Of a DNA stretch of 64,000 nucleotides, positions 37,965 through 47,370 are shown one piece after another. Both the position numbers and the translations under genes were made by a program. This DNA is from Gallionellaceae bacterium (GTDB taxonomy: Bacteria > Pseudomonadota > Gammaproteobacteria > Burkholderiales > Thiobacillaceae): the NCBI GenBank assembly GCA_028714875.1, contig JAQTLN010000016.1, forward strand, positions 42,484-106,483, read 5' to 3'. Numbering within the stretch: the stretch's first letter is position 1; the number at the start of each line of letters is the position of its first letter. Under the pieces are notes generated by a model. The model was not told the origin of the DNA and did no database searches. It saw only the letters and a list, made by a program, of their open reading frames with translations.

Positions 37965-39378
37965 CATGTCATTGCACACAACTTCAACACCCCTGCGTAA
38001 CAGGCTGACTTTTCTGGACAAGTCAGGGATGTGTGATGAGTTGGGCGGTGGAGGAATTCAAGAATATCGACCTGGGAGATCGGCGTCTGAACAAGCGCAC
38101 GGTGCTGCTGGCCGAGCGCATGGCGGCCAACCCGATGGCCAGCATTCCGCAAGCGTGCGGTGGCTGGGCGGAAACCCAGGCGGCGTATCGCTATCTGTCT
38201 CAGGACGATGTCGAATGGGAAGCCATCCTCGCGCCGCACTGGCAAAGCGCGGAGGTGCGGATGCGCGCCCATCGCGTGGTGCTGTGTCTTCAGGACACCA
38301 CGGAACTGGACTTCAACGGGCAACGTATCGCCGGCCTGGGGCCGCTGTCTTATGAAGCCCAGCGCGGCATGTATGTGCACCCCACCTACGCGGTCAGTCC
38401 GGAGCGGGAACCCTTGGGCGTGCTCGATGCCTGGATGTGGGCGCGCGAGCCCAAGGACGCGCAAGGGAAGCGGGGAGGCCTGCTGGAAAGCACCCGCTGG
38501 ACGGAAGGCTATACACGCGTCGCGGAACTGGCGACCCGCCTGCCGGACACCCGGCTGGTGTATGTGGCGGATCGCGAGGCCGATATCGTGGCCCTGATGG
38601 TGCAAGCCCGCGACCTGGGACATCCCGCCGATTGGCTGATCCGCTCCCAGCACAACCGGTCGCTGCCCGAAGGCGGCAAGCTGTGGGCCGAGGTGACGGC
38701 TGGCGAGGCATTGGGGGGCATTCGCTTCACGATGCCTTCCCGGCAAGGGCAGAAGGCGCGGGACGTGCGGCAACGGGTTGGGTCAAGGGTGCGTCGATTT
38801 CCGATGGCCGGGGCGGCCAGGTTGAAGTGACGTGCTTGATAGCGCGGGAAGAGAACGCCCCCGAGGGGGTGAAGCCGGTGGAATGGCGACTGTTGACCAA
38901 CCGGCCGATTGACACTTTTGCAGCGGCGACCGAACTGATCGACTGGTACCGGGCGCGCTGGGAGATCGAACTGTTCTTCCATGTCCTCAAGAATGGCTGC
39001 CGAGTGGAGGCGTTGCAATTGAGCACGGTGGAACGGCTGGAACGCGCCCTGGCGCTGTTCATGGTGGTGGCGTGGCGGATTGCGCGGCTCATGCGGCTGG
39101 GGCGTACCTGTCCCAATCTGGATGCGGCCTTGCTGTTCGAGCGGGATGAGTGGCAGGCGGCGTATATCCTGAATCGGAAGAAAGTACCCAAGACCCCGCC
39201 CAGGCTCAACGAGGTGGTGCGTCTGGTGGCCATGCTCGGCGGCTTCCTGGCGCGCAAGGGTGATGGCGAGTCGGGCGTGAAGACCATTTGGCTCGGCCTT
39301 CAGCGCGTCATGGATTTCGCCACAGGAATCAGATTCGCTCGCGAGGCTCATGCGCTATGAGTTGTGTGTAATGAAATG
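37965..39378 (+). mobile_element. IS4-family (Tn5-like) insertion sequence
   Basis: The element is 1414 bases with 19-base terminal inverted repeats: CATGTCATTGCACACAACT at 37965-37983 and, reading inward from the right end (39360-39378), CATTTCATTACACACAACT. The two ends differ at two positions. The single transposase is frameshifted (see the pseudogene entry). No matching 9-base target duplication is visible (left flank CGCTGTAGT, right flank AGGTGCGCG), so the IS may have been involved in a later deletion or recombination. It cuts both a sigma-54 activator and a DUF6150-like gene. Confidence 0.88.
38036..39360 (+). pseudogene. IS4-family transposase, single-base frameshift
   Basis: Two frames give one DDE transposase. 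The first (start ATG 38033 or 38036) reads [22 protein letters not shown] with the first two catalytic acids in QDTTELDF and VADREADI. It stops at 38830 in an off-frame tail. The second frame resumes with WVKGASISDGRGGQVEVTCLIAREE and contains the IS4 signature YRARWEIELFFHVLK, which matches Y-2-R-3-E-6-K exactly. The break is near 38777-38780 (CGGGTTGGGTC), where adding one base restores a continuous protein. Transposition by this copy is therefore unlikely unless frameshifting occurs. Confidence 0.87.
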
Positions 39379-39614
39379 AGGTGCGCGCCGCGCTGGTGGA
39401 GTCGCCAGGGATGGCGGATTTGTGCGTGCATCGGGTGCTCACGCGCGGTCAGGCGGTGGGCGACGCGCTCTGGTACATCACGCGCGATCGCAACGAGGCG
39501 ACCGCGCGGGTCTGGTTCGGTTCCATCGGCATGAGCCAGCTCAAGGTGTGTTTCGTGGACAGCTATGGCGCGGCGGGATGGCGCTTGCCGCATCCACTGC
39601 GGGGACGTTTCTGA
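39379..39614 (+). pseudogene. Truncated DUF6150-like gene
   Basis: The frame begins right at the IS end and codes for about 77 residues. It reads GMADLCVHRVLTRGQAVGDALWYITRD and ends AAGWRLPHPLRGRF. The repeated ADL/GDALW/AGWR pattern and the PHPLxGRF end match my memory of the DUF6150 family, small proteins of unknown function built from short repeats. The first codons are GTG directly after the IS, so the natural 5' end is lost. Transcription is opposite to the neighbouring SPOR gene. Confidence 0.55.
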
Positions 39615-39615
39615 G

Positions 39616-40125
39616 TTACTTGGGTTCCGCCGGCAACTGGATGGCGCGGGTGGTATTCAGGGCGAGTCGCTCGCTGAGCCAGACACGGGCGCTTTCCAGT
39701 GCTTCCGGCTCATCCTGGTCGCCCGCCGCCGCGATCCACCAGGACTGGCCGGCGCGATCCCGCACGGCCAGGGTTTTTGCCTTGATTCCCGGCATATGCA
39801 GGGCTTCCACCTGGGCAGTCAGCGCATCGGCTTCCGACTGGTTGGGGAAAATGCCGAGTTGCAGCGTGTAGCGCGCTTTGCTGGGTGTGGTCGGGAGCAG
39901 CAGGTTTTCCAGTGGCTGTGCCTTGTCGCCAGGCCGAGTTACCGGCGCGAGCGCGCGCGCCGCAAGGCCGGCTGGCGCGGAGACACCGGTTTCGGCGCTG
40001 CCCTGGAGCATTTGTTCAAGGCCCGGGAGCTTGCCCCGCGCATCGTCCGGCGCGAACACGCCCATCAGGAAGGCGAGCACGCCAAATGCGATAAACAGCA
40101 GCACGAACCCCAGTTTCGCGATCAT
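39616..40125 (-). CDS. SPOR-domain membrane-anchored protein
   Basis: The protein is 169 residues from the ATG at 40125, chosen because it immediately precedes a transmembrane helix (IAKLGFVLLFIAFGVLAFLMGVF) and has GGGG upstream. The frame opens 27 codons earlier. A linker of about 80 residues leads to a C-terminal SPOR domain (RYTLQLGIFPNQSEADALTAQV ... WWIAAAGDQDEPEALESARVWL). SPOR domains bind denuded peptidoglycan at the division septum. A role in cell division or cell-wall remodelling is inferred. It is convergent with the DUF6150 stump, with the stop codons next to each other. Confidence 0.85.
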   Translation of the reverse strand: MIAKLGFVLLFIAFGVLAFLMGVFAPDDARGKLPGLEQMLQGSAETGVSAPAGLAARALAPVTRPGDKAQPLENLLLPTTPSKARYTLQLGIFPNQSEADALTAQVEALHMPGIKAKTLAVRDRAGQSWWIAAAGDQDEPEALESARVWLSERLALNTTRAIQLPAEPK

Positions 40126-40379
40126 TTTGTAATTCCCCGTATTCGATTCGAGTCTTTGTTTCCCCTGTTGCGCCACACCCCTGCGCCGCGACCGGTCTGA
40201 CATCACGCGCGTGACGCGACGTCAAGTGCGAATCATCACTGCATTTATTACTAAATGTCGAGTAAAGCGGTAAATCGCGCAAAGCCCGGCGCTTCTTTGT
40301 TCCATGCGCGCCCTGGATCAATCCGGGAATCAAGCCACGCGCATGTAAAATCGCCGGTTGATTTTTCAGGTGTCCACTC

Positions 40380-41999
40380 ATGCTTACCGCTTCCAATCTC
40401 ACCATCCAGTTCGGCGCCAAGCCGTTGTTCGAGAACGTCAACGTCAAATTCGGCGACGGCAACCGCTACGGTCTGATCGGCGCCAACGGCTGCGGCAAGT
40501 CCACTCTGATGAAGATCCTCGCCGGGGTGCTGGAGTCGACCGCCGGCAATGTCTCGATCGATCCGCACGAGCGCATGGCCTTCCTGCGCCAGGATCAATT
40601 CGCCTTCGAGGACATCCGCGTGCTCGACGTGGTGTTGATGGGCCACGCCGACATGTGGCGGGTGATGCAAGAGAAAGACGCCATCTACATGAACCCGGAG
40701 GCGAGCGAGGCGGACTACATGCACGCCGCCGAACTGGAGACGCAGTTCGGCGAGATGGGCGGCTATGACGCCGAGGCGCGCGCCGGCGAGTTGCTGCTGG
40801 GCCTGGATATTCCTTCCGACAAGCACCAGGGGCCGATGCGCGAAGTGGCGCCGGGCTGGAAGCTGCGCGTGCTGCTGGCGCAGGTGCTGTTCGGCGATCC
40901 GGACATCCTGCTGCTCGACGAGCCGACCAACAACCTGGACATCAACACCATCCGCTGGCTGGAGAACGTGATCAACAATCGTAACTCCACCATGATCATC
41001 ATTTCCCACGACCGCCACTTCCTGAACCAGGTCTGCACCCACATGGCCGACCTGGATTACCAGACCCTCAAGGTCTATCCCGGCAATTACGACGACTTCA
41101 TGGAAGCCGCCACCCAGGCGCGCGAACGCCAGAGCGCGGCCAACGCGCGGGCCAAGGACAAGATCGCCGACCTACAAAACTTCGTGCGCCGCTTCTCGGC
41201 CAACGCCTCCAAGGCCAAGCAAGCCACCAGCCGCCTGAAGCTGATCGACAAGATCAAGCCGGAAGACATGAAGCCTTCCAGCCGCCAGTACCCCTGGATA
41301 CGTTTTGATTACGACGAGAAGGACAAGCTGCACCGCCTGGCCTGCGAGGTGGAGGGGCTGAACTTCAGCTACGAGCCATCGCAACCGCTGCTGCGCAACC
41401 TCAATTTCAACATCGCCGCCGGCGACCGGATCGCCATCATCGGCGAGAACGGGGTCGGCAAAACCACCCTGCTGAAACTGCTGGTGGGGGAATTGAGCGC
41501 GCAAAAGGGCACTCTGAAATGGACGGAGAAGGCCAAGCTGGGCTACTTCGCGCAGGACCATTCCGCCGATTTCGATTCCGACGCGCCGCTCACCGAATGG
41601 ATCACCGAATGGGTGCGCGCCGGTGGTTACGACGGCAACGACGTGGAAACTCTGATTCGTGGCACGCTCGGCCGCCTGTTGTTCTCCGGCGACGACGTGA
41701 AGAAGGCGGTGCGGGTGATTTCCGGCGGCGAACAGGGCCGCATGCTGTTCGGCAAGTTGATGCTGCTGCGCCGCAACGTGCTGCTGATGGACGAGCCGAC
41801 CAACCACCTGGACATGGAATCCATCGAAGCCCTCAACACCGGCCTGGAGAAATTCCCCGGCACCCTGGTGTTCGTCTCGCACGACCGCGAATTCGTGTCG
41901 TCGCTCGCCAACAAGATCATCGAACTCAAACTCGACGGCAGCCACGTGGTCTACGACGGCGGCTACGAGGAATACCTGGCGAGCCAGGGGCTGGAATAA
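40380..41999 (+). CDS. ybiT: ABC-F family ATPase, YbiT type
   Basis: The 539-residue protein is two ABC domains in one chain, with no membrane segment. Walker A motifs are GANGCGKST (about 36-44) and GENGVGKTT (about 356-364); [11 protein letters not shown] and [11 protein letters not shown] are the Walker B/D-loop pairs. A linker of charged helices separates them. It is very close to E. coli YbiT over its entire length ([20 protein letters not shown] at the start, [20 protein letters not shown] in the middle). ABC-F proteins act on ribosomes. It starts with ATG at 40380 and is alone. Confidence 0.93.
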   Translation: MLTASNLTIQFGAKPLFENVNVKFGDGNRYGLIGANGCGKSTLMKILAGVLESTAGNVSIDPHERMAFLRQDQFAFEDIRVLDVVLMGHADMWRVMQEKDAIYMNPEASEADYMHAAELETQFGEMGGYDAEARAGELLLGLDIPSDKHQGPMREVAPGWKLRVLLAQVLFGDPDILLLDEPTNNLDINTIRWLENVINNRNSTMIIISHDRHFLNQVCTHMADLDYQTLKVYPGNYDDFMEAATQARERQSAANARAKDKIADLQNFVRRFSANASKAKQATSRLKLIDKIKPEDMKPSSRQYPWIRFDYDEKDKLHRLACEVEGLNFSYEPSQPLLRNLNFNIAAGDRIAIIGENGVGKTTLLKLLVGELSAQKGTLKWTEKAKLGYFAQDHSADFDSDAPLTEWITEWVRAGGYDGNDVETLIRGTLGRLLFSGDDVKKAVRVISGGEQGRMLFGKLMLLRRNVLLMDEPTNHLDMESIEALNTGLEKFPGTLVFVSHDREFVSSLANKIIELKLDGSHVVYDGGYEEYLASQGLE

Positions 42000-42009
42000 G
42001 CGCGCGGGC

Positions 42010-44124
42010 TTACTCGGCCGCCGGGTTGGGCAGTTCCAGGTAGAACGTCGCGCCGGCTCCGGGCGCGCTTTCCGCCCAGACTTTGCCGCCCATGCGCTGC
42101 ATGGCTTTCTTGACCAGGGCGAGGCCGATGCCGGTGCCGGGGTAGTCTTCCTGGCGGTGCAGGCGTTGGAAGATTTCAAAGATGCGGTCGTGGTATTTCA
42201 TGTCGAAGCCGATGCCGTTGTCTTTGATCCACAGGATGACGTTGCCGTTTTCCTGGCGCGCGCCGATCTCGATGCGCGGCCGCGCGCTCTGGCTGCTGAA
42301 TTTCAGTGCATTTTCCAGCAGGTTGCGCACCACCAGAACGAGGCCATCGGCGTCCGCGCTCAGGTTGAGTGGTGGCAAGGTTCGCTCGATTCGCACACCA
42401 CGCGAGGCGAACTCTTCGCCATGTTCCGCCAGCAGGCTGTCGAGCAGGCGGTCGAGTTCGAGCGGGCCGGCGTTGAGCCGGCGCCGCTCCATGCGCGAGT
42501 AGGCGAGCAGGTCGTCGATCAACTCGTTCATCCGCGCGACGCCGGCGCGGATGTTGGCGATGAACAAGCGCCCCTCGTCATCCAGTTTGCCGGCGAAGTC
42601 TTCCTGTAGCAGCCGGCTGTAGCCTTCGACGCCGCGTAGCGGGGTTTTCAGGTCGTGCGAGACGGAGTAGACGAAGCTTTCCAGAGACTGGTTGACGGTT
42701 TGCCATTCGGCGGTGCGCTCGGCCACGCGCAACTCCAGTTCGGCATTCAGCTCGCGCAGTTTCTCCTGGGTCTCGCGCAAGGCCGTGATGTCGCGGGAAA
42801 TGCCGAGGACGCCGATGAGTTGCCCGTCCGGCCCCCGAACCGGCGTTTTGATGGTTTCGAGCAGGCCACGGTAGCCGTCTTCGGCAAAGGTCACCCATTC
42901 CTCGTTGCTGCTGGGGTGGCCGGCTTCGATGGCCTTGCGATCGTGGGCGCGGAAGGAGTCGGCGAGCTGTGCGTCGACGAAGTCGTAATCGGTCTTGCCG
43001 ACGATGTCGGCCTGCCGGGCGCCATAGAGACGCTCGAACACCGTGTTGCAGAAGAGGTAGATGCCTTCCGGGTCTTTCAGCCAGACCAGGTCGGGAATGG
43101 TGTCGATCAGCGCGCGCAGGCGCGCCTCGCTTTCGCGCAGGGCGGTTTCCGTTTCCTTGATGGCGGTGACGTCGAGCACGGTTCCGGAAAACTTGATCGC
43201 ATTGCCGGCCGTGTCGTATTCGCAATGCACAGTGGGGCTGAGCCAGCGCGTGGGGCCATGTTCCGGGTTGCCGCGATAGAGGGACGGCGTCGGCGGTTGG
43301 CCGGCGGCCATGCGCTTCAGCACTTCCAGAACCGCGGGGCGGTCTTGTGGATGCAGGCAGGCCAGATAGTCCTCGAAGCTCGGGACGCCTGCGGACGGGT
43401 TCAGGCCCAGGAGGGCGTACATCTGCGCAGACCACCAGGGCTGGCCGCTGGCCACATCGAATTCCCAACTGCCCAGCCGGGCGTGCGCCTCGGCTTGTTC
43501 CAGCCTGTCCTTATGGATGATCAAGGCGGCTTCCGTCTGTTTGCGTTCGCTGCTGTCGCGTGAGACGACGATCACTCGCAAGGTTTTGCCCTGACTGTCC
43601 CGAATCACGCCGCCGCTTGATTCCATGTGGCGTATGCCGCCGTCGGGCAGCACGAAGCGGTATTCCGTGCGCTGGCCGATCCCGGTTTGCACGGTTTCCC
43701 GAAACATCTGCTTGATGCGCTCGCGGTCGTCGGGATGAATTTCGGCGAAGGAGTCGCTGCCGCGCAACGCCCTGCCCTCGCCGAAGAATCGGCGGTAGGA
43801 CGGGCTGTTGTAGAGGCGTCGCCCTTCCGGATCGAGCACGGCGATGAAGTCGTCGCTGTTTTCGGCGATCAGTCGGAAGAATTCCTCCTGCTCGCGCAAC
43901 GAAGCCTCCGTCTTGGCCAGCAGCGTCATTTCCGTGACGATCAACGCATACAGTAGTGCCGCCGTGATGATCACGAACAACCAGCCCTTCGCGGTCTGCA
44001 GCCAGACGAGTTGCTGGACATCGGCGGTTACGAGCAGCAGCACCTGGTCGGAAAACAATATCCAGAGCAGCCCGAACGCGACATAGATGGCGACTACCCG
44101 CAGTGCTTTCTTGCTCGTGCTCAT
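42010..44124 (-). CDS. Multi-PAS sensor histidine kinase
   Basis: The 704-residue protein has two N-terminal membrane helices (about 9-28 and 45-65) flanking a very short periplasmic loop. Three PAS domains follow (about 85-200, 215-330 and 340-455), and then a HisKA domain with SHDLKTPLRGVEGYSRLL (phosphoacceptor histidine about 485) and a HATPase domain with NALKFS and DNGIGFDMKYHDRIFEIFQRLH. It probably senses small ligands or redox state in the cytoplasm. No cognate response regulator is directly adjacent; the nearest receiver is in the GGDEF-EAL protein at 47371. Confidence 0.9.
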   Translation of the reverse strand: MSTSKKALRVVAIYVAFGLLWILFSDQVLLLVTADVQQLVWLQTAKGWLFVIITAALLYALIVTEMTLLAKTEASLREQEEFFRLIAENSDDFIAVLDPEGRRLYNSPSYRRFFGEGRALRGSDSFAEIHPDDRERIKQMFRETVQTGIGQRTEYRFVLPDGGIRHMESSGGVIRDSQGKTLRVIVVSRDSSERKQTEAALIIHKDRLEQAEAHARLGSWEFDVASGQPWWSAQMYALLGLNPSAGVPSFEDYLACLHPQDRPAVLEVLKRMAAGQPPTPSLYRGNPEHGPTRWLSPTVHCEYDTAGNAIKFSGTVLDVTAIKETETALRESEARLRALIDTIPDLVWLKDPEGIYLFCNTVFERLYGARQADIVGKTDYDFVDAQLADSFRAHDRKAIEAGHPSSNEEWVTFAEDGYRGLLETIKTPVRGPDGQLIGVLGISRDITALRETQEKLRELNAELELRVAERTAEWQTVNQSLESFVYSVSHDLKTPLRGVEGYSRLLQEDFAGKLDDEGRLFIANIRAGVARMNELIDDLLAYSRMERRRLNAGPLELDRLLDSLLAEHGEEFASRGVRIERTLPPLNLSADADGLVLVVRNLLENALKFSSQSARPRIEIGARQENGNVILWIKDNGIGFDMKYHDRIFEIFQRLHRQEDYPGTGIGLALVKKAMQRMGGKVWAESAPGAGATFYLELPNPAAE

Positions 44125-44198
44125 GGGTTCATCCTGGATAGTCCATTAGCCGAGGCAGGCCCTAAATGAGGGGCCTTGGGCTGATGGGCAATTCGTGC

Positions 44199-47063
44199 TC
44201 ATGGCGGCGGTTCCAGTTCCACCCGGTTGCGCCCGTGTTCCTTGGCGCGATAAAGCGCCCGGTCGGCGCGCGCCAGAATGGCGTCGATGTTGTCGTCTTG
44301 CGGCGCGAACGTGGTGACGCCGATGCTGAGGGTGATGGGAATGTCGCCGGATTCTCCGCGGGTCGGCTGCGCGGCGACTTGCTGGCGCAGACGTTCGGCG
44401 AATTCGTGGGCGCCGGTGGCCTCGGTATCGTGCAGAAGAATGGCGAACTCTTCGCCGCCGAGACGGCCGAGCAGATCGATGCGACGCAGGCTGGAGGCCA
44501 TGACGGCGGTGGTATGTCTGAGTACCTCGTCGCCGGCTGCGTGGCCGTGGCGATCGTTTACGCTCTTGAACCAGTCCAGGTCGAGCATGAGCAGGGCGGT
44601 GTGCGTGTCATGCCGCTTCTGGCGCGCCAGGGCCAGGGCCATCTGGTCGAGGAAGTGGCGGCGATTGGCCAGGCCGGTGAGGGCGTCGGTGGCGGCGAGG
44701 TGAGTGAGCCGGCGCTCCAGGGCCTTGCGTTCGGTGATGTTGTGCAACACGCAATGCGTTTGTTTGAAGCGCCCTTCCGAGTCGCGGCCGACGCGCCCCT
44801 CCACCTCGAAAACAAGGGTGGCGCCGTCGTGGCGCAGCAGATCGAAATCGGCGCCGCGCACCGTTCCCGAGGCGAGAAACTGGCCGAAGCGCTCTTTCAA
44901 CAAAGCCTCCTGACCCGGCGCCAGGAACTCGCTGAAGGGTCGGCCGATCACCGCCTCTGGCGGGTAGCCCAGTTGTGCCAGCCAGGCGGCGTTGACCTCC
45001 AGGATGTGCCCGCGCGCGTCCAGCGACTGGTAGGCCACCGGGGCGCGCTCATAGAGCAGGCGGAAGCGCTCCTCGCTTTCACGCAGCGCCAGTTCCGCCG
45101 TCTTCCTGGCGGTGATGTCGAGTTGAATGCCGACCATGCTCACCGCCTGGCCCTGCGCATCAAGGAAAAACTGACCCCGGTCGTTTATCCAGTGAACGCC
45201 GCCATCCGGCCAGACCACGCGGAACTCGATATCCATATCGCTCGATTGCGTCACCGCTGCTTCCACCTGAGCCTGGACGCGAGCGCGATCTTCCGGATGA
45301 ACGCAATGCAACCAACGCTCATAACTGGCTGGCCCTCCCCCTTCGCCAGGAAGCGGCAAGCCTAGAACGCGATAGTTCTCGTCAGACCAGTACACGGCCT
45401 GGCTACGGATATTCCATTCCCAAATTCCCGCGTTGGCGCCTTGCAGGGCCAGGCGCAGGCGCTGTTCGCTTAGCCGCAAAGCCGCCTCGGCGGCTTTGCG
45501 CGCGCTGATGTCCTGTTTGATGGCGACGAAGTGGCTGACCACCTTGCCGTCGATGGAAACCGGGGTGATGGTCAGATCCTCGTGGTAGAGGCTGCCGTCC
45601 TTGTGTTTGTTGATCAGTTCGCCGCGCCAGACCTGGCCGGCCAGGATGCTGTCCCACATCCGCTGGTAGTAGGGCTGATCCTGCTCACCCGACTTGACCA
45701 GTTCGGCCGGCTTGCGGCCGATGGCTTCGGCCAGGGAATAGCCGGTGAGCGTGGAGAAGGCGGCGTTGGCCCAGAGGATGCGCGGCGTCGTGTCGGTGAT
45801 GATGATGGCGTTGCCGGCGGCGTTGAGGGCGTGAATCTGCAATTGCAGTTGCGCGTCCTGCTCGCGGATGCGGCTCAGATCGCGCGCCGCCACGACCACG
45901 AACGCCTGGCCGTCGGCGTCGATCAGACGGGCATTGATCTGTACCGGCAGGTCGCCGCCGTCGTGACGGCGCAAGCCGGTTTCCAGGAAAATCTGTCCCC
46001 GAGCGCGCAGCGCTTCAAGAAAAGCCAGCCAGGCGGTGGCGTCGGGCAGCGCCTTGGAAAGGCGGTGCACATCCAGGGCAAGCAATGCCTCACGCGCGTA
46101 ACCGAGGCTGTGGCAGGCCTGATTGTTGACCTCGACGATGGCGGCGTTGCCGGCGTCGATCACGAAAATAGCATCGCTAATCTGCTCCATCAGGCTGTAG
46201 CCGCGCAGACGTTGCTGCGCCGCGCGCGCCTTGTTATTGGCCCGCTCCATCTCCTCGCTCTGGCGCTGAAGGGTTTCGTGCAGATATTCGATGTAGCGCC
46301 CGTGCAGGGATTGGACGATGTCGTGGCGCGTGATCAGGCCGACCAGGCGACCGTCCGCGATGACCGCCAGACGGCGGATACCGGCGGCCCGCATCTGGCG
46401 GGCGGCCTCCCGCAAGGGGCTGGCGGCGTCGATGTCGTGTACCGGGCCGCTCATGACTTGCGCAAGGGGTATGGCGGCCGCGTCCAGACTTTGCCGGGCC
46501 AGGCGCACCAGATCGCGTTCCGTAATTACCCCCACCGGCGCTTCGTCGCGGGTGATCAGGACGCAACTGATGCGCCGCTCGGCCATCACGGCCACCGCCT
46601 CATGCAGGCTGGCGTGTTCGTCCAGGGTGATCGGGTCGGGCGTCATGGCGCTGGCCACGGTCTTGAGTTCCACCAGATATTCCATGCCCAAGTGATGCAT
46701 GAAATCGCCTTCGCTGACGATGCCGACCAGACGGCCCGCCGCATCCACCACCACCAGATGGCGAAAACCACGCGCCGACATCTGCCGGTAGGCATCACGG
46801 CTATCCAGGTCGGCCGCGACGGTGAACACCGGTTGCCGCATGACATCATTCATCGTGACCGCGTCGAGGCCCGTGCCGCTCGCCATCAAGCTGACCGCGT
46901 CCCGTTCGGTGAAGATGCCCGTGGGACGCCGCTCGGCGTCGACCGCCAGCACGCAACTGATGTGGCGCCGCGCCATGCCGTCCAGCACGTCCGCGATAGA
47001 CGTTTCCCCCGCCACCGTGGTCGGGTCGGCGCTGAGGATGTCCTGTAGCGTTTGGCTGTTCAC
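44199..47063 (-). CDS. CBS(4)-PAS(4)-GGDEF diguanylate cyclase
   Basis: This about 954-residue protein starts (GTG at 47063, with AGAGG upstream; a TTG at 47084 is possible) with four CBS domains in two pairs (about 5-255), which typically bind adenosine nucleotides. Four PAS domains follow (about 280-790) and a C-terminal GGDEF domain with LGGEEFAI (about 790-955) makes c-di-GMP. There are no membrane segments. The combination suggests that energy charge and small-molecule sensing converge on c-di-GMP synthesis. It is on the same strand as the multi-PAS kinase, about 75 bases upstream of it. Confidence 0.9.
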   Translation of the reverse strand: MNSQTLQDILSADPTTVAGETSIADVLDGMARRHISCVLAVDAERRPTGIFTERDAVSLMASGTGLDAVTMNDVMRQPVFTVAADLDSRDAYRQMSARGFRHLVVVDAAGRLVGIVSEGDFMHHLGMEYLVELKTVASAMTPDPITLDEHASLHEAVAVMAERRISCVLITRDEAPVGVITERDLVRLARQSLDAAAIPLAQVMSGPVHDIDAASPLREAARQMRAAGIRRLAVIADGRLVGLITRHDIVQSLHGRYIEYLHETLQRQSEEMERANNKARAAQQRLRGYSLMEQISDAIFVIDAGNAAIVEVNNQACHSLGYAREALLALDVHRLSKALPDATAWLAFLEALRARGQIFLETGLRRHDGGDLPVQINARLIDADGQAFVVVAARDLSRIREQDAQLQLQIHALNAAGNAIIITDTTPRILWANAAFSTLTGYSLAEAIGRKPAELVKSGEQDQPYYQRMWDSILAGQVWRGELINKHKDGSLYHEDLTITPVSIDGKVVSHFVAIKQDISARKAAEAALRLSEQRLRLALQGANAGIWEWNIRSQAVYWSDENYRVLGLPLPGEGGGPASYERWLHCVHPEDRARVQAQVEAAVTQSSDMDIEFRVVWPDGGVHWINDRGQFFLDAQGQAVSMVGIQLDITARKTAELALRESEERFRLLYERAPVAYQSLDARGHILEVNAAWLAQLGYPPEAVIGRPFSEFLAPGQEALLKERFGQFLASGTVRGADFDLLRHDGATLVFEVEGRVGRDSEGRFKQTHCVLHNITERKALERRLTHLAATDALTGLANRRHFLDQMALALARQKRHDTHTALLMLDLDWFKSVNDRHGHAAGDEVLRHTTAVMASSLRRIDLLGRLGGEEFAILLHDTEATGAHEFAERLRQQVAAQPTRGESGDIPITLSIGVTTFAPQDDNIDAILARADRALYRAKEHGRNRVELEPPP

Positions 47064-47370
47064 GGTGCCGTGGCCTCTTGTCAATGGAGTCGCTGGCGAG
47101 GGTGTTCTGAGGAAAGTTTTTAGGGGCGAGCCTAGGCGACGATAGTCCGCGCTTGGCGGGCATCTGGCAACAGCCTGATCCGGCCGACTGTAGTTATCCC
47201 GGATGCTTCATCAGTCGAGGCTAGCGCTACAAGTTTGAATGCCCCCGCGCCGCCGCGCGGCGCAAGTATCCGTTGCGAGGCGGAGAACACTGTGACAGTG
47301 TGTCGGCCGATTAAGACTTTGTCTGAAAGCACGACTACCTGACCCGAGACGTCCAGGAGCACCGAGAGAA
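47064..47370. other. Divergent promoter region between two c-di-GMP genes
   Basis: This about 300-base gap separates the divergently transcribed CBS-PAS-GGDEF gene and the REC-PAS-GGDEF-EAL gene, so both promoters should lie here. A hairpin-forming GCCCCCGCGCCGCCGCGCGGCGC stretch is at about 47240-47262. No coding sequence or clear promoter hexamers were identified. Confidence 0.4.
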
